Assembly: GCA_045605385.1 (NCBI GenBank)
Contig: JAZUPW010000024.1
Location: 1 to 43,128 of the forward strand
DNA: 43,128 nucleotides
Source of the DNA: SIG607 sp045605385
GTDB lineage: Bacteria > Bacillota > Clostridia > Oscillospirales > Acutalibacteraceae
Reading direction: 5' to 3'
The position numbers and the translations under genes were made by a program. Of the stretch, positions 8,932 to 16,987 are shown piece by piece. Numbering within the stretch: the first letter of the stretch is position 1; every line of letters starts with the position of its first letter. The notes below the pieces were generated by a model. That model did not search any database and was not told the origin of the DNA. It saw only the letters and a list, made by a program, of their open reading frames with translations.

Positions 8932-9944
8932 TGAAAGAATTGCTTGAAAAACTTTGTATGTGTAATGCGCCTTCGGGAAACGAAGAAAATGTTCGTGGGG
9001 TTATTTTAAATGAAATTCAGCCTTACTGTGAATGTAAAGTAGATGCTCTTGGTAATATTATTGCATTTAAAAAGGGCGAAAAGCGTCCTGCTTGTAAGGT
9101 GCTTATAGATGCACATACTGATGAAGTAGGTTTTGTTATAACCTCTATTACAAGCGAAGGCTTTTTGAAATTTGAAACAGTTGGCGGTATTGCGGTTTCG
9201 GCACTTATTTCAAAACGCGTAAAAATCGGCAATATAACGGGCGTTATAGGTTGCAAACCCGCGCATTTCTGCAAAGGTGATGAAGATAAAAAATTGCCCG
9301 ATGAAGCATCCCTTTATATAGATATAGGCGCTTTAAATAAGCAAGAAGCAGAAAACAATGTCTGTGTTGGCGATTTTGGAACGTTTTTAAGCGAAGTTTC
9401 TTTTGTCGGCGAAGATAAGGTAATAGCAAAGGCTATTGACGATAGGGCAGGTTGTGCTGTTATTATTTCGCTGCTAAAACAGCCAAGCGAATACGATTTT
9501 TATGCTTCCTTTACCGTTCAGGAGGAAGTGGGACTTCGCGGCGCAAGAACTGCCGCTTTTGAAGTTGAACCCGATTTTGCAATTTGTATTGATTCTACAA
9601 CCGCTGCAGATATAAGCGGTGTGGCAGAAGAAAAAAGCGTTTGTAAATTAGGAGGGGGCCCAGCGGTTTCGTTTATGGACCGAGCAACTTTATATGAAAA
9701 AGACCTTTATAATACGGCGCTGAAAGTAGGTATCAAGGCTCAGCCCAAGGCTTACGTTTCGGGCGGCAATAATGCAGGCGCTGTGCATTTATCTAAAGGC
9801 GGAGTAAGAACTTTAGCGGTTTCGCTTCCCTGCAGATATATTCATTCAGCCAATTGTGTTGCCGATTTAAACGACTTATATAACACAAAAGAACTTGTAA
9901 GTGTTATGCTTAATAAAATGGCTTCGGGTGAAATGAAAAAATGA
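8931..9944 (+). CDS. M42 family metallopeptidase (second of tandem pair)
   Basis: A 337-residue M42 aminopeptidase with AHTDEVG (H62, D64), AIDDRAG, the canonical VQEEVGLRGAR, CIDSTTAAD and a C-terminal RYIHSANCV, so all metal and catalytic positions look intact. It keeps the family motif in the form GGNNAGAVH where many members have GGTDAG. The start overlaps the previous stop by one base. The first copy differs clearly, so this is an old duplication or a recruited pair rather than a recent repeat. Substrate preference is not visible. Confidence 0.9.
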   Translation: MKELLEKLCMCNAPSGNEENVRGVILNEIQPYCECKVDALGNIIAFKKGEKRPACKVLIDAHTDEVGFVITSITSEGFLKFETVGGIAVSALISKRVKIGNITGVIGCKPAHFCKGDEDKKLPDEASLYIDIGALNKQEAENNVCVGDFGTFLSEVSFVGEDKVIAKAIDDRAGCAVIISLLKQPSEYDFYASFTVQEEVGLRGARTAAFEVEPDFAICIDSTTAADISGVAEEKSVCKLGGGPAVSFMDRATLYEKDLYNTALKVGIKAQPKAYVSGGNNAGAVHLSKGGVRTLAVSLPCRYIHSANCVADLNDLYNTKELVSVMLNKMASGEMKK

Positions 9945-10654
9945 TAACAGAACTTGATTTTTTAGAAGAAAATCTTTATGAAGACGATGCCGCTTTAGTT
10001 AAGATACATTGCCTTTATTTTGCTTACGGGGTTGGCAGTAAGGTTGTTGGCTTTTTTAAGCAGATAGATGATAATAACAACATTACGGCACTTATAAGTG
10101 TTGCAGGTGGAAACGTTAACTTGTGGCAAAAAAATGCCGATATTGAAGAATTAAAAAGTTATCTTAACTTTATTGGCGCAAACAATGTGTTTACAAGTTT
10201 AGATACAGCAAACAAACTTGCGCTTAAAAGTATAAAACCTTGTTTTCTTATGAAAACTCAACAGGATGTTTTAAATAAAGGCTGTGTTATTGGCGAAGAA
10301 ACACCGCGTCGCATTTTAGAAATATTAAAAACAGGTCTTGTCATACAAAATGACGATGAGTTTTTATCAGACGTTACTTACAGACTGTACCACGGTGCGG
10401 CTGGTTTTGCGTTAAGCGATAAGGGCGCAGGTCTTGTTTTTAAAAGCAAGGTTTGTTCTATTATAGGCGGTCTTGCCGTACTTCCGGATTTCAGAAGAAA
10501 GGGCGGCTTTGGCAGCGAATTGCTTAAAGCGTTAAGAGAACAAAGTATAAGCAGTAACTTTTTTGTTTGCTGTGAAGAAAAAAATATTGGTTTTTATAAT
10601 AAAAACGGCTTGATTGTTGTACAAAAAGCAGGAGATTTTGGAGTAAATATATAA
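9941..10654 (+). CDS. GNAT family N-acetyltransferase
   Basis: A 237-residue protein with a C-terminal GNAT fold. The acetyl-CoA motif is GGLAVLPDFRRKGGFGSELL near residues 172-191, followed by the end motif GFYNKNGL. The N-terminal 130 residues are not recognised. It overlaps the preceding peptidase gene by four bases (ATGA). The acceptor is unknown; neighbours that handle peptides and amino acids suggest an amine of that kind, but this is inference. Confidence 0.8.
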   Translation: MITELDFLEENLYEDDAALVKIHCLYFAYGVGSKVVGFFKQIDDNNNITALISVAGGNVNLWQKNADIEELKSYLNFIGANNVFTSLDTANKLALKSIKPCFLMKTQQDVLNKGCVIGEETPRRILEILKTGLVIQNDDEFLSDVTYRLYHGAAGFALSDKGAGLVFKSKVCSIIGGLAVLPDFRRKGGFGSELLKALREQSISSNFFVCCEEKNIGFYNKNGLIVVQKAGDFGVNI

Positions 10655-11934
10655 TGGATACTACGTTTTTTAATTTTGATAACAGGCTTATTGAAGCCGA
10701 TAAAACCGTTATGGACGGTTGCAAGGAAATATTTAGTAAAATAGATGAGATTACTGAATATAATCAGCAAAAGGTACTTTCTGCATTTATAAAAAATAAA
10801 GTTAGCGAAGTGCATTTAGGCATTACTACAGGTTACGGCTATAACGATGCAGGTCGTGAAACACTTGAAAAAGTGTGGGCAGACTGTATGGGTGCCGAAG
10901 ATTCGCTTATAAGGCATAACTTTGTTTCGGGAACTCATACTCTTACGGTTGCTTTATTCGGTGTGTTAAGACCAAATGATAAAATGCTTTGTCTTACGGG
11001 CAGACCGTATGATACCCTTATTGACGTTCTTGGAATAGACAATCACGTTTCGGGTTCGCTTAAGGATTTCGGCGTTATTTACGAACAGGTTGACTTAAAC
11101 AGTCAGGGCAGACCTGATAAAGAAACAATAAAAGAAAAATTAAGTAGTTCAAAATATAAGATGGCATATATTCAGCGTTCGCGCGGTTACAGTTTGCGAC
11201 CAAGCCTTACCGTTGACGAAATAGGTGAAATTTGTAAAATTGTTAAGGAAGTTTCGCCCGAAACAATTATTATGGTAGATAACTGTTACGGCGAATTTGT
11301 TGAAACCAAAGAACCTACACAGGTAGGCGCTGATTTAATTGCGGGTTCTCTTATTAAAAATCCGGGCGGAGGAATTGCTCCTACGGGCGGTTACATAGCA
11401 GGCAGAGCCGATTTGGTTGAGCAGTGCGCTTTTAGACTTACCGCGCCCGGTGTGGGAAAAGAAGTAGGCGCCACACTTGGACACAACCGTGAACTTTTTA
11501 TGGGTGTATTCAGTTCTCCGCACATTGTAGGCGAGGCGGTTAAAACAGCCGTTTACACTGCAGGTCTTTTTTCACACTTTGGATACAGTGTTACTCCCGA
11601 AATGAATGAAAAACGCGGAGATATTATTCAGGCTGTTGTGCTTGAAGAAAGCGAATCCTTAATTGCTTTTTGCAAGGGAATGCAAAGCGGCGCCCCTGTG
11701 GACTCTTTTGTTAGTCCTGAACCTTGGGATATGCCTGGATACAATGATAAGGTAATTATGGCTGCCGGCGCCTTTACACTTGGTGCTTCTATAGAACTTT
11801 CTGCCGACGCTCCTTTGCGTGAACCTTACGCTGCCTGGATGCAAGGCGGTCTTAATTTCCACAGCGCACATACTGGCGTTTTACTTGCCGCACAAAGTAT
11901 GCTTGAAAATAATGTTTTAAAGGGGAAATTTTAA
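10654..11934 (+). CDS. PLP-dependent methionine gamma-lyase family protein (YnbB/aluminium-resistance type)
   Basis: A 426-residue fold-type I PLP enzyme of the group often annotated as aluminium-resistance or methionine gamma-lyase family protein. Visible features are a family-like N-terminus (FFNFDNRLIEADKTVMDGCKEIF), the cofactor-site stretch MVDNCYGEFVE and the lysine region LIAGSLIKNPGGGIAPTGGYIAG. C-S lyase activity is the likely chemistry, but the family's physiological substrate is poorly known. The start overlaps the GNAT stop (TAATG). It is the fifth gene of the murD operon. Confidence 0.85.
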   Translation: MDTTFFNFDNRLIEADKTVMDGCKEIFSKIDEITEYNQQKVLSAFIKNKVSEVHLGITTGYGYNDAGRETLEKVWADCMGAEDSLIRHNFVSGTHTLTVALFGVLRPNDKMLCLTGRPYDTLIDVLGIDNHVSGSLKDFGVIYEQVDLNSQGRPDKETIKEKLSSSKYKMAYIQRSRGYSLRPSLTVDEIGEICKIVKEVSPETIIMVDNCYGEFVETKEPTQVGADLIAGSLIKNPGGGIAPTGGYIAGRADLVEQCAFRLTAPGVGKEVGATLGHNRELFMGVFSSPHIVGEAVKTAVYTAGLFSHFGYSVTPEMNEKRGDIIQAVVLEESESLIAFCKGMQSGAPVDSFVSPEPWDMPGYNDKVIMAAGAFTLGASIELSADAPLREPYAAWMQGGLNFHSAHTGVLLAAQSMLENNVLKGKF

Positions 11935-12606
11935 GTGAAACCCATATTTGAGGGCGATGTATTAGATGTTGTGGGAACCGAAAACGGTTTGATATATGCA
12001 TATTGTGAAGACCGAAGCGAAACGCAGTTAACGGTGGCGTTCCGTATGGTATCTTTTGACACTTTTAAAACTACAAACGTTGCAAAAAACATATATCTGC
12101 TTTCCAAATTCGGTGCTGATTACAAAGCATTTTCTATTCACGCCGATAATTATATATCCTGTAAAGTTATAACTTTTCCGGGTGAACAAATGCTTATTCT
12201 TGAAGAAGACGGAACTGTAAAGTTTTTAAATATTGATGCTTCGCTTCTTTACACTTCAAAATTAAGTTACGTAAATGAAAATCCGTCTTCAATTGCTTTG
12301 TTTGGCGATAAACTTTGGTGTTCATACAAGGATAAAAACGTGGTTATAAGGTATAATATTAATACAATGCGCGAAGAACTTCGTTTGGGCGGAGGTAAAA
12401 ACACACCGTTTAGTATGCCAAGCGATATTTTTGTTGAGGGCAATTTTGCTTATATAACTTCAAGCGGTACAAAATCGGTTTTAAAGGTTGATTTAAACTC
12501 TTACGCGCTTGAAAGTTATAAGGAATTAGAAATAAACGTTCAGAAGTTTTTCCGTATTTCAAATTATGATATTGTGCTTAACGAAAACGGCGTTTATATG
12601 ATTTAA
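11935..12606 (+). CDS. Uncharacterised protein with beta-propeller-like repeats
   Basis: A 223-residue protein I cannot assign. It has recurrent beta-rich units (MLILEEDGTVKFLN, IALFGDKLWCSYKDKNVVIRYN, IFVEGNFAYITSSGTKSVLKVD) that resemble NHL or YVTN propeller blades, but it is short for a full propeller. There is no signal peptide, so it is probably cytoplasmic. The start is GTG, directly after the previous TAA, with AGGGG at 11921-11925 in place. It ends the murD operon; the next promoter begins at the following base. Confidence 0.6.
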   Translation: MKPIFEGDVLDVVGTENGLIYAYCEDRSETQLTVAFRMVSFDTFKTTNVAKNIYLLSKFGADYKAFSIHADNYISCKVITFPGEQMLILEEDGTVKFLNIDASLLYTSKLSYVNENPSSIALFGDKLWCSYKDKNVVIRYNINTMREELRLGGGKNTPFSMPSDIFVEGNFAYITSSGTKSVLKVDLNSYALESYKELEINVQKFFRISNYDIVLNENGVYMI

Positions 12607-12635
12607 TTGACAAAAACGAAAAAATAGTATATAAT
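12607..12635 (+). promoter_or_regulatory. Consensus promoter of T-box leader
   Basis: Perfect TTGACA (12607-12612), a 17-base spacer and perfect TATAAT (12630-12635), starting immediately after the preceding stop codon. Transcription should begin near 12642. Confidence 0.9.
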
Positions 12636-12641
12636 ATTTAA

Positions 12642-12905
12642 AAATGAAACACAGTGAAAAGAAGGAGTAACTTAATTTTCGTTTCTGCAGAGAGGGAAGT
12701 ATTGCTGAAAATTCCCGTTACGTTGTTAAGTGAAGCAGTCTTGGAGTGGTTGTGCCGAAATAACAGTAGGTACAGACGGTATCTCCCGTTACAGAGAAAC
12801 GGCTTTTTTGGTCGGCAGAGTGCGAAAGTCTAACTTTCGAATTCAGGTGGTAACGCGGTTAATTCGCCCTGAACGCTATTAAGCGTTCGGGGCTTTATGT
12901 TTTTT
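12642..12905 (+). promoter_or_regulatory. T-box riboswitch, probably alanine-specific
   Basis: The leader has Stem I with AGTA facing GAA in the specifier loop, where ACTTAA pairs with TTAAGT above and AAGA with TCTT below. The T-box GGTGGTAACGCGG is at 12846-12858. The terminator is at 12866-12893. The specifier loop 3' strand (12732-12738) reads GAAGCAG. GCA (Ala) at 12735-12737, followed by a purine, fits when anchored on the lower stem. A one-base shift would give CAG (Gln). The T-box variable base is T, which pairs with discriminator A73 as in tRNA-Ala; Gln tRNAs usually carry G73. Uncharged tRNA would turn on the Lrp-aminotransferase operon. Confidence 0.88.
12866..12900 (+). terminator. 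T-box-controlled terminator
   Basis: Arms 12866-12876 and 12883-12893 (GCCCTGAACGC with GCGTTCGGGGC, one G-T pair) with loop TATTAA and a T-rich tail. The left arm can instead pair with TTCAGG at 12842-12847 to form the antiterminator. Confidence 0.85.
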
Positions 12906-12918
12906 AGGAGGAATTATT

Positions 12919-13401
12919 ATGGAAAAAAAGGTACTTAAACTTTTGTCGGAAAACGCAAAAATAACAACCGAAGATATTGCGCTTGTTATTGATAAAAGCG
13001 TTGAAGAAACAAAAGAAATTATTAAGAAATTGGAAAATGAGGGTTATATTCGCGGTTATAAAACCGTTATAGACTGGGAAAAAACCGAAAGCGCTTACGT
13101 TTCTGCAATTATTGAACTGAAGGTTACACCAAAGGAAGGCCTTGGTTTTGAAGAAGTTGCTGAAAAAATTACACGGTACAGCGAAGTTGAATCGGTATAT
13201 CTTATGTCGGGCGTTTATGATTTAAACGTTGTTGTTAAGTGTAAAACCTTGCAGGAAGTTGCGCGTTTTGTCGCTCAGGAACTTTCTACAATAGATTCTG
13301 TTACATCTACCGCAACTCACTTTGTTTTGCGCCGATATAAAGAATTGGACGTACCGCTTATGCAAAATACACCCGATGAGCGAGGAAATTGTTCGTTATG
13401 A
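12919..13401 (+). CDS. Lrp/AsnC family transcriptional regulator (AlaR-like)
   Basis: A 160-residue regulator. Residues 1-60 form the N-terminal winged helix-turn-helix, and about 65-145 form the RAM ligand-binding fold (VSAIIELKV, then VESVYLMSGVYDLNVVVKC). AGGAGG precedes the ATG. It is the first gene behind the T-box and overlaps the aminotransferase start (ATGA). The same Lrp plus aminotransferase pairing is known in Bacillus as alaR-alaT for alanine synthesis, which agrees with a GCA specifier. Orthology here is inferred from order and family, not proven. Confidence 0.88.
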   Translation: MEKKVLKLLSENAKITTEDIALVIDKSVEETKEIIKKLENEGYIRGYKTVIDWEKTESAYVSAIIELKVTPKEGLGFEEVAEKITRYSEVESVYLMSGVYDLNVVVKCKTLQEVARFVAQELSTIDSVTSTATHFVLRRYKELDVPLMQNTPDERGNCSL

Positions 13402-14570
13402 TGGATTATTCAAAAATACTTAATTCTACGCTGTGCGAAGTTAAGCCGTCGGGAATAAGAAAGTTTTTTGATATTGCCAATACTATGGAAAACGTTATTT
13501 CGTTAGGTGTTGGCGAACCCGACTTCTTAACCCCTTATAAAATAAGAGCAACAGCAATTAAAACGCTTGAAAAAGGCCGTACACGTTATTCTGCAAACCG
13601 CGGTGCTATGGAACTAAGAAACGAAATTTCGGCTTATATGAAGCGCAAATACAGTCTTCAGTATGACAGCAAAAGTGAAATACTTGTAACCGTTGGCGGA
13701 AGTGAAGCAATTGATGCTTGTATTCGTGCAATTACCAATTTAGGCGATGAAATAATTATTCCGCAGCCTTCTTACGTTTGTTATGAACCAATAACTGCCG
13801 TTGCGGGCGGTGTGCCTGTAATTATTAAAACTAAGGCAGAGAATAGTTTTAAGGTTACCGCGCAAGAGTTAAAAGAAAAAATAACACCAAAAACCAAGGC
13901 TCTTATTTTGCCGTATCCTTGCAACCCAACAGGCGCAATTATGGAAAAAGAAGACCTTGAAGCATTAGCGCAAGTTCTTGAAGGCACTAATATAATTGTT
14001 ATATCCGATGAAATTTATTCCGAACTTACTTTCGGCGGTGTTTCTCATACTTCTCCTGCAAATATTGACGGTTTAAAAGAACGTACCGTTGTTATTAATG
14101 GTTTTTCAAAGGCTTTTTCTATGACTGGTTGGAGACTCGGCTTTGCTTGCGGTCCCGCACCCATTATAGAACAAATGACAAAACTTCACCAATATGCAAT
14201 TATGTGTGCGCCAACCACTTCTCAGTATGCCGCAATTGAAGCGCTTAAGAATTGCGATGATGAAGTTAAAAAAATGTTAGAGCAATATGATATGCGCCGT
14301 AAGATTATTGTTAAAGGGTTTAACGATTTAGGTCTTACTTGCCGTGAGCCTAAAGGCGCTTTTTACGCTTTCCCGTGTATTGAGTCTACGGGTATGACAA
14401 GTGAGGAATTTTGTGAAAAGTTACTTGCAAGTAAACGTGTTGCCGTTGTTCCGGGTACCGCATTCGGTTTGGGCGGCGAAGGCTTTGTAAGAGCATCTTA
14501 CTGCTATAGTACCGACCACATTAAAGAAGCGCTTGAACGTATAGGCGAATTTTTAAAAGAGATAAAATAA
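13398..14570 (+). CDS. Class I/II PLP-dependent aminotransferase (AlaT/PatA-like)
   Basis: A 390-residue cytoplasmic fold-type I aminotransferase. Signatures are GIRKFFDIAN and SLGVGEPDF near the N-terminus, the NPTGA loop, the cofactor lysine in GFSKAFSMTGWRLGF (about residue 234), and a late substrate-carboxylate arginine (FVRASY). The ATG at 13398 overlaps the Lrp stop; an in-frame TTG at 13389 lies too close to the ribosome site to be the start. The operon is under the T-box, so expression should rise when the matching amino acid is short. Alanine formation from pyruvate is the leading idea; aspartate or aromatic transamination is possible. Confidence 0.9.
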   Translation: MMDYSKILNSTLCEVKPSGIRKFFDIANTMENVISLGVGEPDFLTPYKIRATAIKTLEKGRTRYSANRGAMELRNEISAYMKRKYSLQYDSKSEILVTVGGSEAIDACIRAITNLGDEIIIPQPSYVCYEPITAVAGGVPVIIKTKAENSFKVTAQELKEKITPKTKALILPYPCNPTGAIMEKEDLEALAQVLEGTNIIVISDEIYSELTFGGVSHTSPANIDGLKERTVVINGFSKAFSMTGWRLGFACGPAPIIEQMTKLHQYAIMCAPTTSQYAAIEALKNCDDEVKKMLEQYDMRRKIIVKGFNDLGLTCREPKGAFYAFPCIESTGMTSEEFCEKLLASKRVAVVPGTAFGLGGEGFVRASYCYSTDHIKEALERIGEFLKEIK

Positions 14571-14604
14571 AAAAATGCAACATCTATTCAGATGTTGCAT
14601 TTTT
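14571..14604. terminator. Terminator after aminotransferase
   Basis: A perfect 15-bp stem (14571-14585 with 14590-14604), loop ATTC, with A run on the left and T run on the right. It can serve both the aminotransferase operon and the convergent hydrolase gene. Confidence 0.85.
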
Positions 14605-14637
14605 CTTTGGCTGATGAGAGTTGAACTCTTTGCGGTT

Positions 14638-15654
14638 TTAACCTAAAAAGTATTTTCTGAATGTATCCCACGAAAGGTCGGCATAGAAGCGGTGGCCTTC
14701 GGGACCAACAATAAGTTTGCAGTTGTCTTTGGCGTTTTCTTTTTCGTAAATTTGTTCTATAACCGAATAAACCTTTTTGGTGCCGTCAATTTTAAAACCG
14801 TAATCCTTTTCGCCTGCAATAACAATAAGAGGGCGCGGTGCAATTAAAGCGGCAATTTCGCCCATATCAAAGTACTTAAGCATTTTTGGAATATAGTTGC
14901 AATCACAATGTCTTAAAAGAGCAATTGAACGGTCAAAGGAACAAACAGAGCAAGAAGGCATTGCTACCTTAATTCTTGGTTCAAGCGCAGTTGCATAGTA
15001 GGTGGTAGTGCCGCCTCCCGAATTACCCATAAGAGCAATATGGTCTTTATCTATTTCGGGTAAGGTTTCAAGCATATCAATAGCGCGGGAAATATCCCAG
15101 GCGCGTTCTTTAACCATTGTTCTGCCTATAAGAAGCGCAACCATAGAAGAATGTTCACAAGTGGTATTGCCTTTCATAATAGATGGGTGGCACTTTCTTT
15201 CACCCATATCGCGCTGTTCAACGGTAAGCGCGGCATAACCTTCCCGTATTATCTGTCTTGCAAAGTCGCGATCTCCTCCGGCAATATCTTCTTCGTCCCC
15301 TGGGTAAATGGGGTTACCTAAGGAAATATGCATTCCCGAAGAATGTCCTTGCAGACAAATTACAACGGGATGAGGACCTTGTTTGCCCTTTGGAATACGT
15401 AAATGGCAGGGAACACTTGCGCCGGGTTCGGTATCAAAAATAATACGTCTTTCTATGTATTCTTCAGTTACTTTTTCATATTCAACCGTAACGTTTAACG
15501 GGGTGGGGTCCATATCATCGCCCAACAGTTCGTTAAACTTTTCTCTAACCTGTTCTTTCCATTCGCTGTAGTTAGCATTAGGATCAAAACTGAGTTCGGG
15601 TTTTAAATTTTCAATAACTTTTGTATGACAATCATCAGGACTGAAAGTAAACAT
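14638..15654 (-). CDS. Alpha/beta hydrolase, acetyl esterase/dienelactone hydrolase-like
   Basis: A 338-residue esterase-type hydrolase without a signal peptide. The nucleophile elbow GNSGGG is at about residues 209-214, the acid is probably in AGEKDYGF, and the histidine is in GPEGHRFY. The oxyanion region VVICLQGHSSG fits. The ~90-residue N-terminal extension and Cys-rich stretch (SCSVCSF, HCDC) resemble the Abhydrolase_7 group in sugar-utilising Clostridia, often near carbohydrate genes. The start has AAAGGAG. It has its own promoter, with TTGACT, a 16-base spacer and TATAAT (15687-15714). The substrate is unknown. Confidence 0.85.
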   Translation of the reverse strand: MFTFSPDDCHTKVIENLKPELSFDPNANYSEWKEQVREKFNELLGDDMDPTPLNVTVEYEKVTEEYIERRIIFDTEPGASVPCHLRIPKGKQGPHPVVICLQGHSSGMHISLGNPIYPGDEEDIAGGDRDFARQIIREGYAALTVEQRDMGERKCHPSIMKGNTTCEHSSMVALLIGRTMVKERAWDISRAIDMLETLPEIDKDHIALMGNSGGGTTTYYATALEPRIKVAMPSCSVCSFDRSIALLRHCDCNYIPKMLKYFDMGEIAALIAPRPLIVIAGEKDYGFKIDGTKKVYSVIEQIYEKENAKDNCKLIVGPEGHRFYADLSWDTFRKYFLG

Positions 15655-15686
15655 AAAATTCGCTCCTTTATATATTCTTTACCATT

Positions 15687-15714
15687 ATTATAAACCCTAA
15701 AAAATTCAAGTCAA
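15687..15714 (-). promoter_or_regulatory. Promoter of alpha/beta hydrolase gene
   Basis: Minus-strand TTGACT (15709-15714), a 16-base spacer and TATAAT (15687-15692), 32 bases before the ATG. Confidence 0.7.
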
Positions 15715-15730
15715 GCCAAAAATAAAAAAA

Positions 15731-15753
15731 ACTCGGACAAAATTTGTCCAAGT
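15731..15753 (-). terminator. Terminator of dnaD operon
   Basis: Stem 15731-15740 with 15744-15753. The one irregular position is A-C on the plus strand but a G-U pair in minus-strand RNA, and a long T run follows on the minus strand, so it acts leftward. Confidence 0.8.
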
Positions 15754-15755
15754 TT

Positions 15756-15974
15756 TTAACACTCTGCCTGTATATCGTCTATGCGGTGGTTTATTACCTT
15801 TATTTGTTCTTCAATAACAGGAATTCTACCCGCAAAATTGTTGTGTATTTCAACCTTTTTTTCTAATTGCTCTAATCTGAAACCCGTTAGTTTGCCCGAT
15901 GCAATAATACCGCCAAGCGTACCTATAAGAGTTCCAAGATAAGAGAACAAAGAAATCAGTACGGTATCTGTCAC
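15756..15974 (-). CDS. Small phage holin/XhlA-like membrane protein
   Basis: A 72-residue protein with one hydrophobic N-terminal segment (LISLFSYLGTLIGTLGGIIAS), then a coiled-coil tail of the form LEQLEKKVEIHNNFAGRIPVIEEQ. This layout is common in small phage proteins next to lysis genes in Firmicutes. GTG at 15974 is the start because AAGGAGG sits just upstream; a longer reading to 16034 would contain that ribosome site. No other phage gene is nearby. It is the last gene of the dnaD-dnaI-like operon, so it may be a domesticated or stranded phage gene. Confidence 0.65.
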   Translation of the reverse strand: MTDTVLISLFSYLGTLIGTLGGIIASGKLTGFRLEQLEKKVEIHNNFAGRIPVIEEQIKVINHRIDDIQAEC

Positions 15975-16030
15975 ATTTATCCCTCCTTGTATAAACAGTA
16001 TACAAGAAAAATTTGCGACATTCACCGACA

Positions 16031-16975
16031 TCATTTAAGTTTTTGCGCTGCTTTTAACTGTCTTATATCGTTACCCAAGAACTGTTTCATTGTGTATTCA
16101 CCAACAAAACGCGAGGTTATTCTTGGTGTGTAGCGCGCTTCAAGTTCATCAAAACTTAAATTTGTGTTTATAAAGGTTGGCTTTTTGTTAAGTATTCTTG
16201 TGTTTACAATGTTATAGAAAAGCGACTGTGTAAAGTTAGTGGTAAATTCAGTACCTAAATCATCTATAATAAGTAAATCGCAGTTTAAAAGTGCATCTTT
16301 CTTTTCGCTGTTGCCCAAGTAAGAAAAATGTTCTTTTTCGGCGGCAGAAAAAAGGTCTTGCGCACTGCCGTAAATACAATAAAAACCTTTTTCAATAACT
16401 GTATTTGCAACGGCAAGAGAAAGATGTGTTTTTCCAAGACCGCATTTTCCCATAAACAGCACGTTAGAACTGTTTAGGGAAAAACTATCAGCAAAATTTT
16501 TGGAAAAATCCAAAATGTTTTTCATTCGTTTTTTTGCTTCTTCGGGGTAATAGTTCAAATCAAAATTATCAAAAGAACAGTCTGTAGCGGGGGTGCTGCT
16601 TTTCAGCGCATTAAGGCTAAGACCTTTTGCAATATCTTTAACACATTGGCAGATTTCACCTTTTACTCTGCCCGTATCATTACAAAGCGGACATAAAGGG
16701 GTAAAGTCGGTAATTTCTGCTTTGTTAAGTAATTCTGACTTTTCTTTGCTTAAAGCCTCGCTTTTTTGTTTTGCTTTTTCTATTTCTTCAAGTTTTTCCG
16801 AAAGGGCAGACATAACAAGCGAAGCACCAATTGCTGAAAGTTCGGCATCAATTTGTTCTATTCTGGGAAAAAGTTTACGCGCTTTATTTAATTTTTCTTC
16901 ATGTTCTGCGTGGCGCTTTTTGCTTTCTTTTTCTTTTAACTCAAAGGCTTTTATAATTATTTCACTATTCTGCAC
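16031..16975 (-). CDS. DnaC/DnaI-like helicase-loading ATPase
   Basis: A 314-residue AAA+ protein of the DnaC/IstB family that would load the replicative helicase. Residues about 15-85 are charged coiled coil. A zinc-binding set follows (Cys95, Cys98, Cys109, Cys111), then Walker A GKCGLGKT (176-183), Walker B LLIIDDLG (234-241) and sensor region TNLSFDEL. The zinc module and length match DnaI-type loaders of Firmicutes rather than IS21 IstB, and no transposase is adjacent. The start is GTG with AGGAGG that overlaps the dnaD stop, so the two are coupled. Confidence 0.88.
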   Translation of the reverse strand: MQNSEIIIKAFELKEKESKKRHAEHEEKLNKARKLFPRIEQIDAELSAIGASLVMSALSEKLEEIEKAKQKSEALSKEKSELLNKAEITDFTPLCPLCNDTGRVKGEICQCVKDIAKGLSLNALKSSTPATDCSFDNFDLNYYPEEAKKRMKNILDFSKNFADSFSLNSSNVLFMGKCGLGKTHLSLAVANTVIEKGFYCIYGSAQDLFSAAEKEHFSYLGNSEKKDALLNCDLLIIDDLGTEFTTNFTQSLFYNIVNTRILNKKPTFINTNLSFDELEARYTPRITSRFVGEYTMKQFLGNDIRQLKAAQKLK

Positions 16976-16987
16976 AACTTTTTCCTC

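Noticed and set aside
16031..16975. IS21 IstB transposition helper
   Set aside because: The zinc-binding N-terminal module, the length and the coupled dnaD gene fit a DnaI-type helicase loader; no IstA transposase or terminal repeats are visible.
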